A stretch of 64,000 bases of DNA from Hyphomonas sp. (GTDB lineage Bacteria > Pseudomonadota > Alphaproteobacteria > Caulobacterales > Hyphomonadaceae), in contig NZ_PNMA01000005.1 in NCBI RefSeq assembly GCF_013823385.1, positions 62,001 to 126,000 of the forward strand, in the 5' to 3' direction. The notes under the pieces were generated by a model. That model made no database searches, was not told the origin of the DNA, and saw only the letters and a list, made by a program, of their open reading frames with translations. Shown piece after piece: positions 7,149 through 16,593 of this stretch. The position numbers and the translations under genes were made by a program. Numbering within the stretch: position 1 is the stretch's first letter; each line of letters starts with the position of its first letter.

Positions 7149-8609
7149 TCAGGCCGCCCTTCCCCTTTCAATTTCCAACACTGTGCGGGTAACAAGATCT
7201 GCCGTAACCCGGCCTTCGGCGTGTTTGGCTGCGGCCGCCTCCGCATGATCCCTGATCCGTTTGGCGGCCGATATCCGTGTCAGGACGGATTGGCGCTCCA
7301 GATAGTGATCCAGGGCTTCGCTGGCCTGATCATCCCAGACAACCTGCGCCGCCATGACGCGCGCCGGCGTCGCATCAGCCATGTCGAGACTGGTTCCCAG
7401 CGGCAGGATATTGAACAGCGCGTCAAACAGGGCATTGCAATATTCCTGAACGATGTAGACCGCCCCGGAATATCCCATGAAGGGCGTGCCCGTATGCCGG
7501 CGTATCAGCGCCCCTGGAAAGGACGCCGGAACCCAGACCGATTTGGCGCCGACTTCCTGAAGATACATTCGTTCATTGTAGCTGCCGAACACGACGAGCG
7601 GAGGCGCCGCATGAATGGCCGCGCGCACTTCATCATTGTTTGTCTTCTGACCGGCCGATCGGGTGAACCCGAAAGCGCAGCTGATGCCGAGATCATTCTC
7701 CAGGAAATTACGAAGGCCCTTGGCATGCGTCTCATTGGCCACAATGCCGAAACTTGCCGTGGCAAAGAAATCCTGGGTAACTGACCGCCAGAGATCCCAG
7801 AGCGGCTTCAGGGTTGAATGCTTTTCCGCTTCAATGAAGGGCTCCGGATCAAGCCCCGTCAGCTCGCCGAGTGTCCGGAGGAAACGCGTCGTGGAGTGTA
7901 GGCCGACCGGGGCCTGCAGATAAGGCGTTTCCAGCGCTTCGCAGAGCGCGCGGCCAAACTCCCGGTACATACAGATATTGACGTCTGCATTCAGGAGATT
8001 TCGCACTTCGGACACGTGGGCGCCCAGCGGAAAGACCAGATTGACCTCTGCCCCAATGCCTTCGACGAGCCGGCGGATTTCGGCGAGGTCGGAAGCAAGG
8101 TTGAACATCCCGTAGGACGGGCCGATGATGTTGACCCGGGGCTTTGCGCCCTCTTTCCGCGCAGGCTTCTTCGGATTGCGGCCTTTGGTCTGGGCGAACT
8201 CTGTCCACAGCCAGAGGAGCGCGCGATCCGCGCTCTGCCACTGATCCTCATCAATTGTGCGCGGAAGGAAGCGCTGGATGTTGGACCCTTCCGGCGTCAC
8301 CCCGCCCCCGATCATCTCTGCGATGGATCCGGTGACCACGACCGCCGGCAAGGCTGGATCCAGCACCGCGCGCGCCCGCTTCATGGCCGCCTCGGTGCCA
8401 TGCTGACCAAGTTCTTCTTCGCCGAGCCCGGTAACGACGATTGGCAGCTCATGCGGCGGCAGAGCATCCGTATAGTGAAGAACCGACGTTACCGGCAGGT
8501 TCTCGCATCCGACGGGTCCGTCGATGACAACCTGAAGGCCCTTGATGGCGGTGAACACATACACCGCGCCCCAATAGCCCCCTGCCCGATCATGATCCTG
8601 TATCAACAT
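7149..8609 (-). CDS. bchZ: Chlorophyllide a reductase subunit Z
   Basis: 486 aa, nitrogenase-like catalytic subunit. With BchY it forms the MoFe-protein-like tetramer that reduces ring B of chlorophyllide a. The N-terminal motif [16 protein letters not shown] holds a cluster/substrate-site cysteine, and [18 protein letters not shown] is typical of BchZ. The start overlaps the bchY stop by 7 bp. Length is normal. Confidence 0.97.
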   Translation of the reverse strand: MLIQDHDRAGGYWGAVYVFTAIKGLQVVIDGPVGCENLPVTSVLHYTDALPPHELPIVVTGLGEEELGQHGTEAAMKRARAVLDPALPAVVVTGSIAEMIGGGVTPEGSNIQRFLPRTIDEDQWQSADRALLWLWTEFAQTKGRNPKKPARKEGAKPRVNIIGPSYGMFNLASDLAEIRRLVEGIGAEVNLVFPLGAHVSEVRNLLNADVNICMYREFGRALCEALETPYLQAPVGLHSTTRFLRTLGELTGLDPEPFIEAEKHSTLKPLWDLWRSVTQDFFATASFGIVANETHAKGLRNFLENDLGISCAFGFTRSAGQKTNNDEVRAAIHAAPPLVVFGSYNERMYLQEVGAKSVWVPASFPGALIRRHTGTPFMGYSGAVYIVQEYCNALFDALFNILPLGTSLDMADATPARVMAAQVVWDDQASEALDHYLERQSVLTRISAAKRIRDHAEAAAAKHAEGRVTADLVTRTVLEIERGRAA

Positions 8610-10177
8610 CCTGTGGGTGCCTCCAGATTGGCAGCCTGGCGCGCACGCGCCGCCAGTTTGCGGTTCTGATGGGCGCGGAACTCGGCATGGGCTGCAGGCT
8701 TTCCCTGCCAGATGCCTGCGGTATCGCCTGTGCCGACGCCTTCGAAGAAGGACTTCATCTCGTCAAAGCGCGCCTGTCCCGCGATGGCTGAATTGACCAC
8801 GTCTGCCAGAGAGCCCGCGCCTGCAGGCCCCATCAGGGGGCGCGCGGAAATGAGATTGGTGAAGTAGAGCGCCGGAACAGCCGCTTCCTTGGCCTTCTGC
8901 ACAATGGGCGTCGTGCCGATGGCCAGATCGGGGCGGAACTCGTGGAATGCGGCAAGGTCCTGTTCAAGCGAGGCCCGGAACTGGATGTGTACGCCTTTTG
9001 CCTCAAGCCATTCGCGGTCTGGGTCTGACCAGCGCGTCCTGGGGAGGGCCGTGCCGACATAGCGGACATCCGCGCCGCTCTCGATCAACAGCCGCGCCAC
9101 GAGAAGCTCGGAACCTTCGTATCCGGAAAGTGTAATCCGCCCCCGGATCGGCTTGGACGCAACCGCGCCAGCGATGATACGCCCGAACATGTTGCGGGCA
9201 GCGTCAATCCTGGAGGCGGGCACGCCTGCGGCTTCCCCGATGGATTTGAGCCAGGCATCCGTGCCTTCAGCGCCCACCGGCGCGGAGCCTACAATTGGCC
9301 TGCCAGCGGCCTCGAACTCCCGAATGGAGGCTGTATAGAAGGGATGGATCGCCGCAACCACGGCGCCATCAAGCGCAGTGTAAAGCTCGCGCCATTCGCG
9401 CGTTGGCACCACGGCGCCGGCGGCAAGCCCCAGAGGCTCAAGCAGGCGGCCGATCACAACCGGGTCTGCCGGAAACATTTCCCCCAGAAGCGTGACCTTG
9501 GGCAGGTTGGCGGTATCGCCGGATGCCCGCCGGACGGGACCCGCCTCAGCCTCCTTCCGGGCGTAGGACAGCATCGCTGCTGCCAGAACGTCCTTTGCCT
9601 CAGCGTGCGTGGGCACACCAAAGCCCGGCACATCTATGCCGATGATGCGGACGCCGTTGATTTCATCCGGCAACAGACGGAGCGGAACCCCGGATGCTGT
9701 CGGCACACAGAGATTTGTTATCACGATGGTGTCGTATTTCTCGGGATCTGCGGTTTTCTCGACGGCTTCCTTGATGTCTTCGAACAGCTTTCCCGTGACC
9801 AGGGTTTCGGAGTTGAAGGGGACGTATCCGACCGATCGTTTGGCGCCATAGAAATGCGACGTGAATGTCAGACCATACACACAGCAGGCCGATCCCGACA
9901 GAATTGTCGCCGTCCGGCGCATACGCAGGCCAACCCGCAGCGAGCCAAAGGCCGGGCACATGCTTTGAGGCTGGTCGTGCGGCCCCTGGGGATAATCCCT
10001 CGCATATCCGTCGAGCAATTCGCTGTTGCCAGCCGCTGCCGCGGCCTTGCGCAATTCGTCCTTACCCGCATGACATCCGGAGGCTTCCGCCGGCGCCGAT
10101 GCTGGTTCAGCAGGGGCCACCTTCGGCGGCGCCGCGCGGTCCCGGTTCTGGAGAAGTGTCACACGCTGGCCGGCCAT
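8603..10177 (-). CDS. bchY: Chlorophyllide a reductase subunit Y
   Basis: About 524 aa from the ATG at 10177; a TTG at 10186 overlapping the bchX stop would add three residues. Cys residues of the Fe-S cluster site are visible in [11 protein letters not shown] and [12 protein letters not shown], with a third in [19 protein letters not shown]. Partner of BchZ, acting with the BchX reductase. The first ~45 residues before the conserved region are Ala/Pro-rich and less conserved. Confidence 0.97.
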   Translation of the reverse strand: MAGQRVTLLQNRDRAAPPKVAPAEPASAPAEASGCHAGKDELRKAAAAAGNSELLDGYARDYPQGPHDQPQSMCPAFGSLRVGLRMRRTATILSGSACCVYGLTFTSHFYGAKRSVGYVPFNSETLVTGKLFEDIKEAVEKTADPEKYDTIVITNLCVPTASGVPLRLLPDEINGVRIIGIDVPGFGVPTHAEAKDVLAAAMLSYARKEAEAGPVRRASGDTANLPKVTLLGEMFPADPVVIGRLLEPLGLAAGAVVPTREWRELYTALDGAVVAAIHPFYTASIREFEAAGRPIVGSAPVGAEGTDAWLKSIGEAAGVPASRIDAARNMFGRIIAGAVASKPIRGRITLSGYEGSELLVARLLIESGADVRYVGTALPRTRWSDPDREWLEAKGVHIQFRASLEQDLAAFHEFRPDLAIGTTPIVQKAKEAAVPALYFTNLISARPLMGPAGAGSLADVVNSAIAGQARFDEMKSFFEGVGTGDTAGIWQGKPAAHAEFRAHQNRKLAARARQAANLEAPTGC

Positions 10178-10182
10178 GGAAA

Positions 10183-11208
10183 TCAAAGCTCCTCGTAGAT
10201 GACTTCGAGGGAGCGTTTCTCAACGAGCTCCACCCCACACATGTCAGCGAATGTCGCGGGCTCAAGAATGATGTCGCCGCCGGTGTCCTTGGAGGAAAAC
10301 AGCGACAGCAGGCCATCCTGTACCAGCGGCGCAGGCCTGTTGGGCACGGAGGTTCCGATATTCTCCGCCAGCTCTGAGAAAAGCGCGCCCCAGGGAGACG
10401 AAGCCGTGCCGACAATCTGGTAGTTGGCAGACTTGCGGCGAATGTCTTCATTGGCCGGAATTGTTGCGAGCACCGGGATCCCGACAGCGTTGGCAAAGGC
10501 CGCCGCCTCCCCCGTTCCGTCATCCCGGTTGATGACCATGCCGGCCACGCCGACATTGCCGCCCATCTTGCGGAAATATTCGACGGCGGAGCAAACATTA
10601 TTGGCCACATAAAGCGATTGCAGATCGTTCGATCCCACGACGATCACCTTCTGGCACATGTCCCGCGCGATCGGCAGGCCAAAGCCCCCGCAGACGACAT
10701 CTCCCAGGAAATCGAGCAGCACATAGTCAAAATCCCAGTCATGAAAGCCGAGCTTCTCGAGCAGTTCGAATCCGTGAATGATGCCCCGTCCGCCGCAGCC
10801 CCGGCCCACTTCGGGGCCGCCCAACTCCATCGCGAACACACCATTCCGCTTGAAGCAGACATCGCCAATGGTGACTTCCTCACCTGCAAGCTTCTTCTTT
10901 GAAGATGTTTCGATGATGGTGGGGCAAGCCTTGCCGCCGAAAAGGAGCGAGGTTGTGTCCGACTTCGGATCGCAGCCAATGAGCAGGACGCGCTTGCCCT
11001 GTTCGGCCATCATGCAGCTGAGATTGGCGAGGGTGAAACTCTTGCCGATGCCGCCCTTTCCATAGATCGCTATGATCTGTGTTTCTTTCCGGACGGGCCC
11101 GGATACTACTTCTTCCGGCTCGATGGCCGCCTCGGCGCGCAATGCATCATCATACGTGTCCTGAGTATTATGAAGTGTGAACCGGATATCATCAGCCATG
11201 GAAACCAT
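10183..11208 (-). CDS. bchX: Chlorophyllide a reductase iron protein subunit X
   Basis: 341 aa (338 if ATG 11199 is used). NifH-like ATPase with P-loop GKGGIGKSFT and the two 4Fe-4S ligand cysteines in GPEVGRGCGGRG and LGDVVCGGFGLP. It transfers electrons to BchYZ in an ATP-dependent way. It overlaps the bchC 3' end by 17 bp. Confidence 0.97.
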   Translation of the reverse strand: MVSMADDIRFTLHNTQDTYDDALRAEAAIEPEEVVSGPVRKETQIIAIYGKGGIGKSFTLANLSCMMAEQGKRVLLIGCDPKSDTTSLLFGGKACPTIIETSSKKKLAGEEVTIGDVCFKRNGVFAMELGGPEVGRGCGGRGIIHGFELLEKLGFHDWDFDYVLLDFLGDVVCGGFGLPIARDMCQKVIVVGSNDLQSLYVANNVCSAVEYFRKMGGNVGVAGMVINRDDGTGEAAAFANAVGIPVLATIPANEDIRRKSANYQIVGTASSPWGALFSELAENIGTSVPNRPAPLVQDGLLSLFSSKDTGGDIILEPATFADMCGVELVEKRSLEVIYEEL

Positions 11209-12136
11209 CCCAATTAAGTATCATCTTGAGGCAAGCCGGATCAGAGAACGCCGTGCGATAGGCTTCCCCTGCATCTTCAGCCGCCAGGCTATGGGTAATC
11301 AGTCCTGCGAGAGAGAGCGAACCCTCCGACACGAGGGACAAGACCGCCACGAGATCTTCCGGCCGCCATTCTGCGGCAATCCGCAGGCGCATTTCCTTCA
11401 TGAAGGCTGCCGGAAACGCAAATGAAGGCCGCTCAGCGTAGAAGCCGGCCAGAACAATCTCAGCTCCGCGCGCGCAATGGGGCAATACCTTGTCGATGAT
11501 GAGCGCATCGCCGCTGAGATCGCAGACGGATCGATAGGTGCGGCACGGATCATCTTCAGGCGAGATCACATTATAGGGCGCGGGTTGCCGGCGGGCCGGA
11601 TTGGTTTCCCAAACCACAGGCCGGTCACCCCCGAGCGCAATTACGATCCGAGCCGCAAGACGGCCAAGGACGCCGTGCCCCACAATAAGGTCCGGCAGCC
11701 CCTGCCCCGCAACGGCGTGATGGGCCGTTGCCGCCAGCGCAAGCAGAACGCCCTCGCGGGGATCAGCCAGATGCACCGTATGCGCCCGGCTTCCCGCCGT
11801 GATCAGATGAGAGGCGGCGCCTCCAAAAAGCCCGCTGGCCGCACGAAAGCAGCGCGCGCCTGGAACAAACACGATCTCGCCGATCCGATCGGGCGCGTCC
11901 GGCGCACAAATGATCCGTCCGATCGCCTCATAGCCCGGCACCAGTGGATAAGAAAGACCGGGAAAGGGCGGCATGTCGCCTGACCACATCAGACGCTCAG
12001 TACCGGTACTAATTCCCGACCAGAAAACTTCCACAGCCACATCGCCGGCTTCCAGCGCTTCCAGTTCCAGGCGGGCAAGGCGTACCGACCGGTTGCCATC
12101 GAACAGCACAGCCTGGGCACATCCGGGAGGCTTCAT
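11192..12136 (-). CDS. bchC: 2-desacetyl-2-hydroxyethyl bacteriochlorophyllide a dehydrogenase
   Basis: 314 aa from the ATG at 12136, matching the family length (~310-317). The frame is open to an ATG at 12211, which abuts the PpsR boxes and would add 25 unconserved residues. Zinc-type MDR fold: SGISTGTERLMWSGDMPPFPG and YPLVPGYEAIGRI near the N terminus, nucleotide-binding VGHGVLGRLAARIVIALGG near residue 155. It oxidises the 3-hydroxyethyl group to acetyl in bacteriochlorophyll a synthesis. Confidence 0.95.
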   Translation of the reverse strand: MKPPGCAQAVLFDGNRSVRLARLELEALEAGDVAVEVFWSGISTGTERLMWSGDMPPFPGLSYPLVPGYEAIGRIICAPDAPDRIGEIVFVPGARCFRAASGLFGGAASHLITAGSRAHTVHLADPREGVLLALAATAHHAVAGQGLPDLIVGHGVLGRLAARIVIALGGDRPVVWETNPARRQPAPYNVISPEDDPCRTYRSVCDLSGDALIIDKVLPHCARGAEIVLAGFYAERPSFAFPAAFMKEMRLRIAAEWRPEDLVAVLSLVSEGSLSLAGLITHSLAAEDAGEAYRTAFSDPACLKMILNWDGFHG

Positions 12137-12214
12137 CCGCGCGTCCAGAGACACTGCCGATGCGGGCTGAGCGGGACGGAACCCGCGAGAGTCGAAGACG
12201 CCCGTTTCCATATG

Positions 12215-12258
12215 TGTAACTTTAGTTGGACATATTAAAGTGTCAATCTTAATTTACG
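12215..12258 (-). promoter_or_regulatory. Tandem PpsR boxes at the bchC promoter
   Basis: TGTAACTTTAGTTGGACA (12215-12232, perfect TGT-N12-ACA), 8-bp spacer, then TGTCAATCTTAATTTACG (12241-12258, one mismatch). Two palindromes 8 bp apart is the arrangement established for cooperative CrtJ binding at bchC in Rhodobacter. On the - strand TTGACA lies in the upstream box and TAAAGT 16 bp later in the downstream box. Confidence 0.85.
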
Positions 12259-12300
12259 AAAACCGAGATTGACACTCGGGCTGGCCCGGCGAAAGCCGCG

Positions 12301-13392
12301 TCACCGCGCCTCGATCGCGCACGTCAACAGGGGCGCGCGCGTCCGCCTTGTGACGATTTTCGTGAACCCTGCCCGGCGCAGCATGGCGGTGATTTCGTCA
12401 GACGTCCTTGGCCGGCCGCGGCCCATTGCCCAGAGATACATGCCGAAATATGCGTCCCCCATCCTTGCTGCGCCGCGCGCATTGGCCATGGGTTCGGCCA
12501 GCACCAGGCGCCCAGACGGCGCCAGGGCCGCCCGGATATTGCGCAAAAGGCGCTCTGCAGGCTCATCATCATGATCATGCAGCACACGGATCAGTGTGAT
12601 CAGATCTGCTCCGTGCGGCAGGGGCGCGGCGTGAAAATCAAGACCAAATGTTTCCAGGCGTTCCTCCAGAGGACTGCCCTTGAACCTTTGCCTCGCCTGC
12701 ACCACGACTTGTGGAAGGTCTGCGAGGCGAAGCGCCAGATGGGGGAAGCGTGTTCCCGCTCTCTCGAGAAAAGCGCCTGCGCCACCCCCCACATCCATCA
12801 GGCATTTGCTGCGTCCCATCCTGGCGACCCGGATCACTTCAGCCCCGATCAGCGCCTGGGTTTCCGCCATCAGGGCGGAGTACGCACCCGCCGAGTCCGG
12901 CTCAGCTTCAGCGCGATACGCCCAGAACTGTCCAAGCTCTGTTTCCGCGGTCCGCAGGCGCAATCGGCCCATAATGTCTTCAAGGTCGCGGTAGAGGACC
13001 TGATGATGACGGATCATCGCAAAGACCGAAGGGTTGCCGAGGAGCGCCGCCCCCATTTCTCCGATCGCGAACCGGCCATCAGATTGCCTGCGCAGGAGCT
13101 TGAGCGATGCGGCTGCCAACATCAATCGTTCAGAACCAGGCACGCCGAGACCTGATGCCTCGGAAAATTCTTCGGCTGAAAAGGCGCCTTCGCAGGCCCG
13201 CCGGATCAGGCCCGTTTCCACCGCAGCCGCAAGGATCTGGGAATAAACAAATCCCGCCACAAGATCGAAGCTTTCAGCCGCCTTGCGGTTCGCCACAGGC
13301 CGGGTGAGCGGATTGCTGACGGCAAAGGCCTGAAAGGCCGGATCGGCAATCAGACGGTTTTTCCAGGCGGCCAGCCGGTCCGACACACTCAT
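12301..13392 (-). CDS. crtF: Demethylspheroidene/hydroxyneurosporene O-methyltransferase
   Basis: 363 aa from the ATG at 13392, which follows GGGAGG; the open frame extends further upstream but into crtE. SAM-dependent O-methyltransferase, class I fold: DVGGGAGAFLE (SAM motif) near residue 180 and LIRVLHDHDDEPAERLL in the catalytic region. It methylates the C-1 hydroxyl of acyclic carotenoids. It lies between crtE and the bchC promoter. Confidence 0.93.
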   Translation of the reverse strand: MSVSDRLAAWKNRLIADPAFQAFAVSNPLTRPVANRKAAESFDLVAGFVYSQILAAAVETGLIRRACEGAFSAEEFSEASGLGVPGSERLMLAAASLKLLRRQSDGRFAIGEMGAALLGNPSVFAMIRHHQVLYRDLEDIMGRLRLRTAETELGQFWAYRAEAEPDSAGAYSALMAETQALIGAEVIRVARMGRSKCLMDVGGGAGAFLERAGTRFPHLALRLADLPQVVVQARQRFKGSPLEERLETFGLDFHAAPLPHGADLITLIRVLHDHDDEPAERLLRNIRAALAPSGRLVLAEPMANARGAARMGDAYFGMYLWAMGRGRPRTSDEITAMLRRAGFTKIVTRRTRAPLLTCAIEAR

Positions 13393-13418
13393 CCCGGCCT
13401 CCCTGGTCCCGTCGCAGC

Positions 13419-14291
13419 TCAGGCGACGCGCTGCATCAGGCTCTTGGGGACCAGCCTTGCCGCCTGCGCGGCCACGATCTGCCTGAGGAAGGGAGCGCCC
13501 GCACAATCAGGAACAGCGGCAGCGGCGGCCTCAACCGATTGGCTGAAGAGCCCGAAAGCGCCCTCAAGCCCGAAGGCTTCGACCGCGCTCGGCCGGCTGT
13601 GAGCCTGGTCCTGCCCCGCCGGTTTGCCCAGAACATCTTCACCGAGCAGCACATCGCGCAGATCATCGGCGATCTGATAAGCTTCGCCCAGACGGATGCC
13701 AAGCCCGCGCCAGCGGGCGGGGTCTGCCCCTGCCGAGGCGGCACCCGACATGGTCGCGGCAACAAACAGCGCCGCTGTCTTGGCCTGATGATAGGCGGTC
13801 AGATTGATAACTGGTTCGCTTTCCCAGGCCTGGCCGGCAACGATCCCGCGGGGCGATCCCGTCATTTCGGCAAGGATGCGGCACAGCTGCAGGCAGGCCA
13901 GCGGATTGCGGGCGCCCTCCCTGACAAGGGTTTCAAACGCCATCACAATCAGCGCGTCTCCGGCAAGGATCGCCATCGGCTCGCCGAATGCTGCGTGCAC
14001 GGAAGGATTTCCGCGCCTCAGCTCGGCGGCGTCGAATGCCGGAAGATCGTCATGAACCAGAGAGCCGCAATGCATGAGTTCGATGGCAGCGCCCGCCGCA
14101 GCGGCAAGCGGCAGACAGTCCGCCTCACCACAGGCGGCGGCGACCGCAACACATAGCCGGGGGCGCACCCTGGCCCCGCCGGGAAAAACCGCATGATGAA
14201 TGGCTTTAGCCAGCAAGGGCGGGGCTTCACCCGTGGAGGCAAGGCTTACCGAACGCTCAAGCACCCATTCGATCAAAGCATCTGTATCCAT
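13419..14291 (-). CDS. crtE: Geranylgeranyl diphosphate synthase
   Basis: 290 aa from ATG 14291, preceded by GGAGG at 6 nt; the longer open frame would begin inside the operator. First aspartate-rich motif HDDLPAFD and second motif ADDLRDVLLGED are present, with SLVHDD and PSVHAAFG typical of the family. It supplies GGPP for carotenoids and for BchG. First gene of the crtEF-bchCXYZ-puf superoperon. Confidence 0.94.
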   Translation of the reverse strand: MDTDALIEWVLERSVSLASTGEAPPLLAKAIHHAVFPGGARVRPRLCVAVAAACGEADCLPLAAAAGAAIELMHCGSLVHDDLPAFDAAELRRGNPSVHAAFGEPMAILAGDALIVMAFETLVREGARNPLACLQLCRILAEMTGSPRGIVAGQAWESEPVINLTAYHQAKTAALFVAATMSGAASAGADPARWRGLGIRLGEAYQIADDLRDVLLGEDVLGKPAGQDQAHSRPSAVEAFGLEGAFGLFSQSVEAAAAAVPDCAGAPFLRQIVAAQAARLVPKSLMQRVA

Positions 14292-14305
14292 GAGCGGCCT
14301 CCATA

Positions 14306-14349
14306 TGTCATAGTACCTTGTCATATTGATGTGTCAATTTATATTGACG
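14306..14349. promoter_or_regulatory. Tandem PpsR boxes in the crtE/crtC divergent promoter
   Basis: Box 1 TGTCATAGTACCTTGTCA (14306-14323, TGT-N12-TCA), 8-bp spacer, box 2 TGTCAATTTATATTGACG (14332-14349), whose arms TGTCAAT and ATTGACg are nearly perfect inverted repeats. The whole intergenic region is 73 bp, so one operator can control both directions. Confidence 0.82.
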
Positions 14350-14364
14350 CCCATGGAGCACTGA

Positions 14365-15324
14365 ATGACCGGGCTGACCCAAGGCATCGCCGCAGCAGGA
14401 TCAGGTCTGTTTGACCGGAGCGTTCCGCCGAAAGGGTATGCCTGGTGGTATATCGATGCCATCAGTGATGATGGCGAGTTTGCCCTGACCCTGATCGTCT
14501 TTGTCGGCAGCGTGTTCTCTCCCTATTATGCCTGGTCCGGACGGAATGATCCGCTCAACCACTGCGCCGTGAACGTTGCGTTATATGGCCGGCGCCACCG
14601 GCGCTGGGCGATGACGGAACGCGGCCGCCGCCGGGTCCGTCTCGGTCCGGATGAAATCGCGATCGGCCCGAGCCACGTTCACTGGGACGGAACGAGCCTT
14701 ACCGCAAACCTGCGCGAAACCGGCATGCCCCTGCCCCACGCCGTCAGAGGCAGGGTGCGCCTGACGCCCAGGGTCATGAATGATCGCTTCTTCGCCATTG
14801 ACCGGGCCGGAGCCCATCAATGGCGGCCTGTAGCGCCGATGGCCGATGTGGAGGTGAATTTTGACGCGCCGGCCCTTTCCTGGCGGGGCACCGGCTATTT
14901 TGACATGAATTTCGGAGACGCCCCTCTCGAAGACGCTTTCCGTTACTGGGACTGGTCGCGCCTTCATCAGAAAAACGGGATCACTTCGCTGAGCTATACG
15001 GCCGATCTTCGCTCGGGCGAGCAGACAAGCCATGCGCTCCGCTTTCATCCTGACGGGCGGCTCGAAACTGCCACGCACCCACCGCCTACCGATCTTGGAG
15101 CAACGCGCATCTTCGGTATCCGCCGGCGAACGCATGCGCTCGACACCTCCCCCATGACCCTGGGCGCAACCCTGGAAGATACGCCCTTCTACAGCCGCTC
15201 CACTCTCAGTACACGGATAGATGGGCAATGGGCGTCCGGCGTCCATGAAAGCCTCGATGCTGACCGTCTGCGCAAGACGCTCGTCAAGCTGATGCTGCCT
15301 TTCCGGATGCCGAGACGCGCCTGA
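14365..15324 (+). CDS. crtC: Carotenoid 1,2-hydratase (hydroxyneurosporene synthase)
   Basis: 319 aa. Adds water across the C-1,2 double bond of acyclic carotenes. Family signatures: YAWWYIDAISDDGEFALTLI near residue 25, VFSPYYAWSG, and FDMNFGDAPLEDAFRYWDWSR near residue 185. Divergent from crtE with a shared operator. Together with crtD and crtF it points to methoxylated acyclic carotenoids. Confidence 0.94.
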   Translation: MTGLTQGIAAAGSGLFDRSVPPKGYAWWYIDAISDDGEFALTLIVFVGSVFSPYYAWSGRNDPLNHCAVNVALYGRRHRRWAMTERGRRRVRLGPDEIAIGPSHVHWDGTSLTANLRETGMPLPHAVRGRVRLTPRVMNDRFFAIDRAGAHQWRPVAPMADVEVNFDAPALSWRGTGYFDMNFGDAPLEDAFRYWDWSRLHQKNGITSLSYTADLRSGEQTSHALRFHPDGRLETATHPPPTDLGATRIFGIRRRTHALDTSPMTLGATLEDTPFYSRSTLSTRIDGQWASGVHESLDADRLRKTLVKLMLPFRMPRRA

Positions 15325-15335
15325 ACCCGGCTGGC

Positions 15336-15491
15336 CTAGTCAGGCATTTCGGCAGACCGCGCCGCCTCTTCGGCGGCCCTCGTCTTCTTGATGGCTTTGT
15401 CTGTTTGCCACAATTCCCACAGGCCCCAGGCAATGGCGGCCCCGCTGAAAACGACGAGTTCCAACAGGAAAAGGGCGTGAAACTCCGGCAT
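15336..15491 (-). CDS. 51-aa single-helix membrane protein downstream of crtB
   Basis: Runs from ATG 15491 to TAG 15336. It begins MPEFHALFLLELVVFSGAAI, continues with a Trp-rich helix end (AWGLWELW), then a charged tail rich in K, R and E. The start lies 10 bp after crtB, with no room for another promoter. I do not recognise a named family. A small membrane protein co-expressed with phytoene synthase could anchor or organise carotenoid enzymes, but that is only inference. Confidence 0.6.
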   Translation of the reverse strand: MPEFHALFLLELVVFSGAAIAWGLWELWQTDKAIKKTRAAEEAARSAEMPD

Positions 15492-15501
15492 GGGATCCGC
15501 C

Positions 15502-16551
15502 CTATTCCATCACCGATCCGGTTTCCCGGCGGCGTTCCATCTGCAGGAAAAGATCCATCACCCACGGCCATCCGGCCAGGCCGTCCACCACCGGGCGGCC
15601 AGGAAGGGGGCGGCGGGCGACCGCCTCAATGAGGAAAAGGCCTGCCCTGTCTGTCTCGAACGAGCCGGCACCGGCCGGTTTCAGAGTGAGGGCGCGCAAG
15701 GCAAGTTGCAGCTTCCGGTTCTTGGAAACGGCCGCGCGCTGGCTGACGGAGTCAAACTCCTGGGCGGCGATCACCCGGCCAATATCCTGATAAATCAGGG
15801 CAGCTGCACGGATCGCGGCCCGGCAGTCCGGACGCAGATAGTCTGTCCCCGCAAGACCGGAGATATAGAATGTATCGGCGGCCCGAAGGAGCCTCCGCAC
15901 CAAGGCCCGGATCGTCGGGTCCGCTGTCTCCGCCGCCAGGATAGCCGCCCGCGAGATGCCGGCCTGCATGAGCCAGTCTTCCGGAAGATAGCAGCGCCCT
16001 GCCCTTGCATCCTCGCCAACATCGCGCGCGATATTGGTCAGTTGCATGGCAATGCCGAGGTCTATGGCGCGGGCAAGCGCCACAGGCCGCCGCTCGCCCA
16101 TCACCAGCGCCATCATCACGCCAACTGTGCCGGCGACCCGGACGGCATAGGCTTTCAGATCCTCGAAGGACTGATAGACCCGGCCCTCCGCATCCCAGGC
16201 AAAACCTTCCAGCAGAGCCTCAGGCACCGCGCGGGGAATCGCATACTGGCCGATAACCCAGGTAAACATCCGGTCCACAGGATTGTTCTCCGGCCGCCGG
16301 GCATAGGCGCCTGCAAGACGGCGCCGCAGGATGGCAAGAGCCGCCTGCGGATTGCCGCCTTCATCGATCCTGTCGTCGGCGACCCGGCAGAACGCATAAA
16401 GCGCCCGCGCGCCCTGGCGAACATCGGCAGGCAATATCAGGGAAGCGGCATGAAAACTCTTAGACCCCTCGCGGATCAGCCGGGCACATTCTGCAACATC
16501 TCCGGAAGCGGGCAGGTGATCAGGCTCATCGGGCAGCGAGTGTGTCCACAT
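15502..16551 (-). CDS. crtB: Phytoene synthase
   Basis: 349 aa, squalene/phytoene synthase family; condenses two GGPP to phytoene. Signatures LYAFCRVADDRIDE (substrate/Mg site) near residue 55 and NIARDVGEDARAGRCYLPEDW near residue 175 are intact. The start codon lies within a PpsR box, so the transcript probably has little or no leader. Divergent from crtD. Confidence 0.95.
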   Translation of the reverse strand: MWTHSLPDEPDHLPASGDVAECARLIREGSKSFHAASLILPADVRQGARALYAFCRVADDRIDEGGNPQAALAILRRRLAGAYARRPENNPVDRMFTWVIGQYAIPRAVPEALLEGFAWDAEGRVYQSFEDLKAYAVRVAGTVGVMMALVMGERRPVALARAIDLGIAMQLTNIARDVGEDARAGRCYLPEDWLMQAGISRAAILAAETADPTIRALVRRLLRAADTFYISGLAGTDYLRPDCRAAIRAAALIYQDIGRVIAAQEFDSVSQRAAVSKNRKLQLALRALTLKPAGAGSFETDRAGLFLIEAVARRPLPGRPVVDGLAGWPWVMDLFLQMERRRETGSVME

Positions 16552-16586
16552 GGTTTGACATTAAGACCTGTCTGAATGATTTTCGC
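16543..16586. promoter_or_regulatory. Tandem PpsR boxes in the crtB/crtD divergent promoter
   Basis: TGTCCACATGGTTTGACA (16543-16560) is a perfect TGT-N12-ACA, then an 8-bp spacer, then TGTCTGAATGATTTTCGC (16569-16586, degenerate right half). The first box covers the crtB start codon, so the site is very compact. Confidence 0.7.
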
Positions 16587-16593
16587 AAGCGCG

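Noticed and set aside
6720-7192. Several + strand ORFs over pufB and pufQ (98 and 90 aa)
   Set aside because: They lie antisense to the puf genes, have no SD or family motif, and their codon pattern looks like a shadow of the opposite strand.
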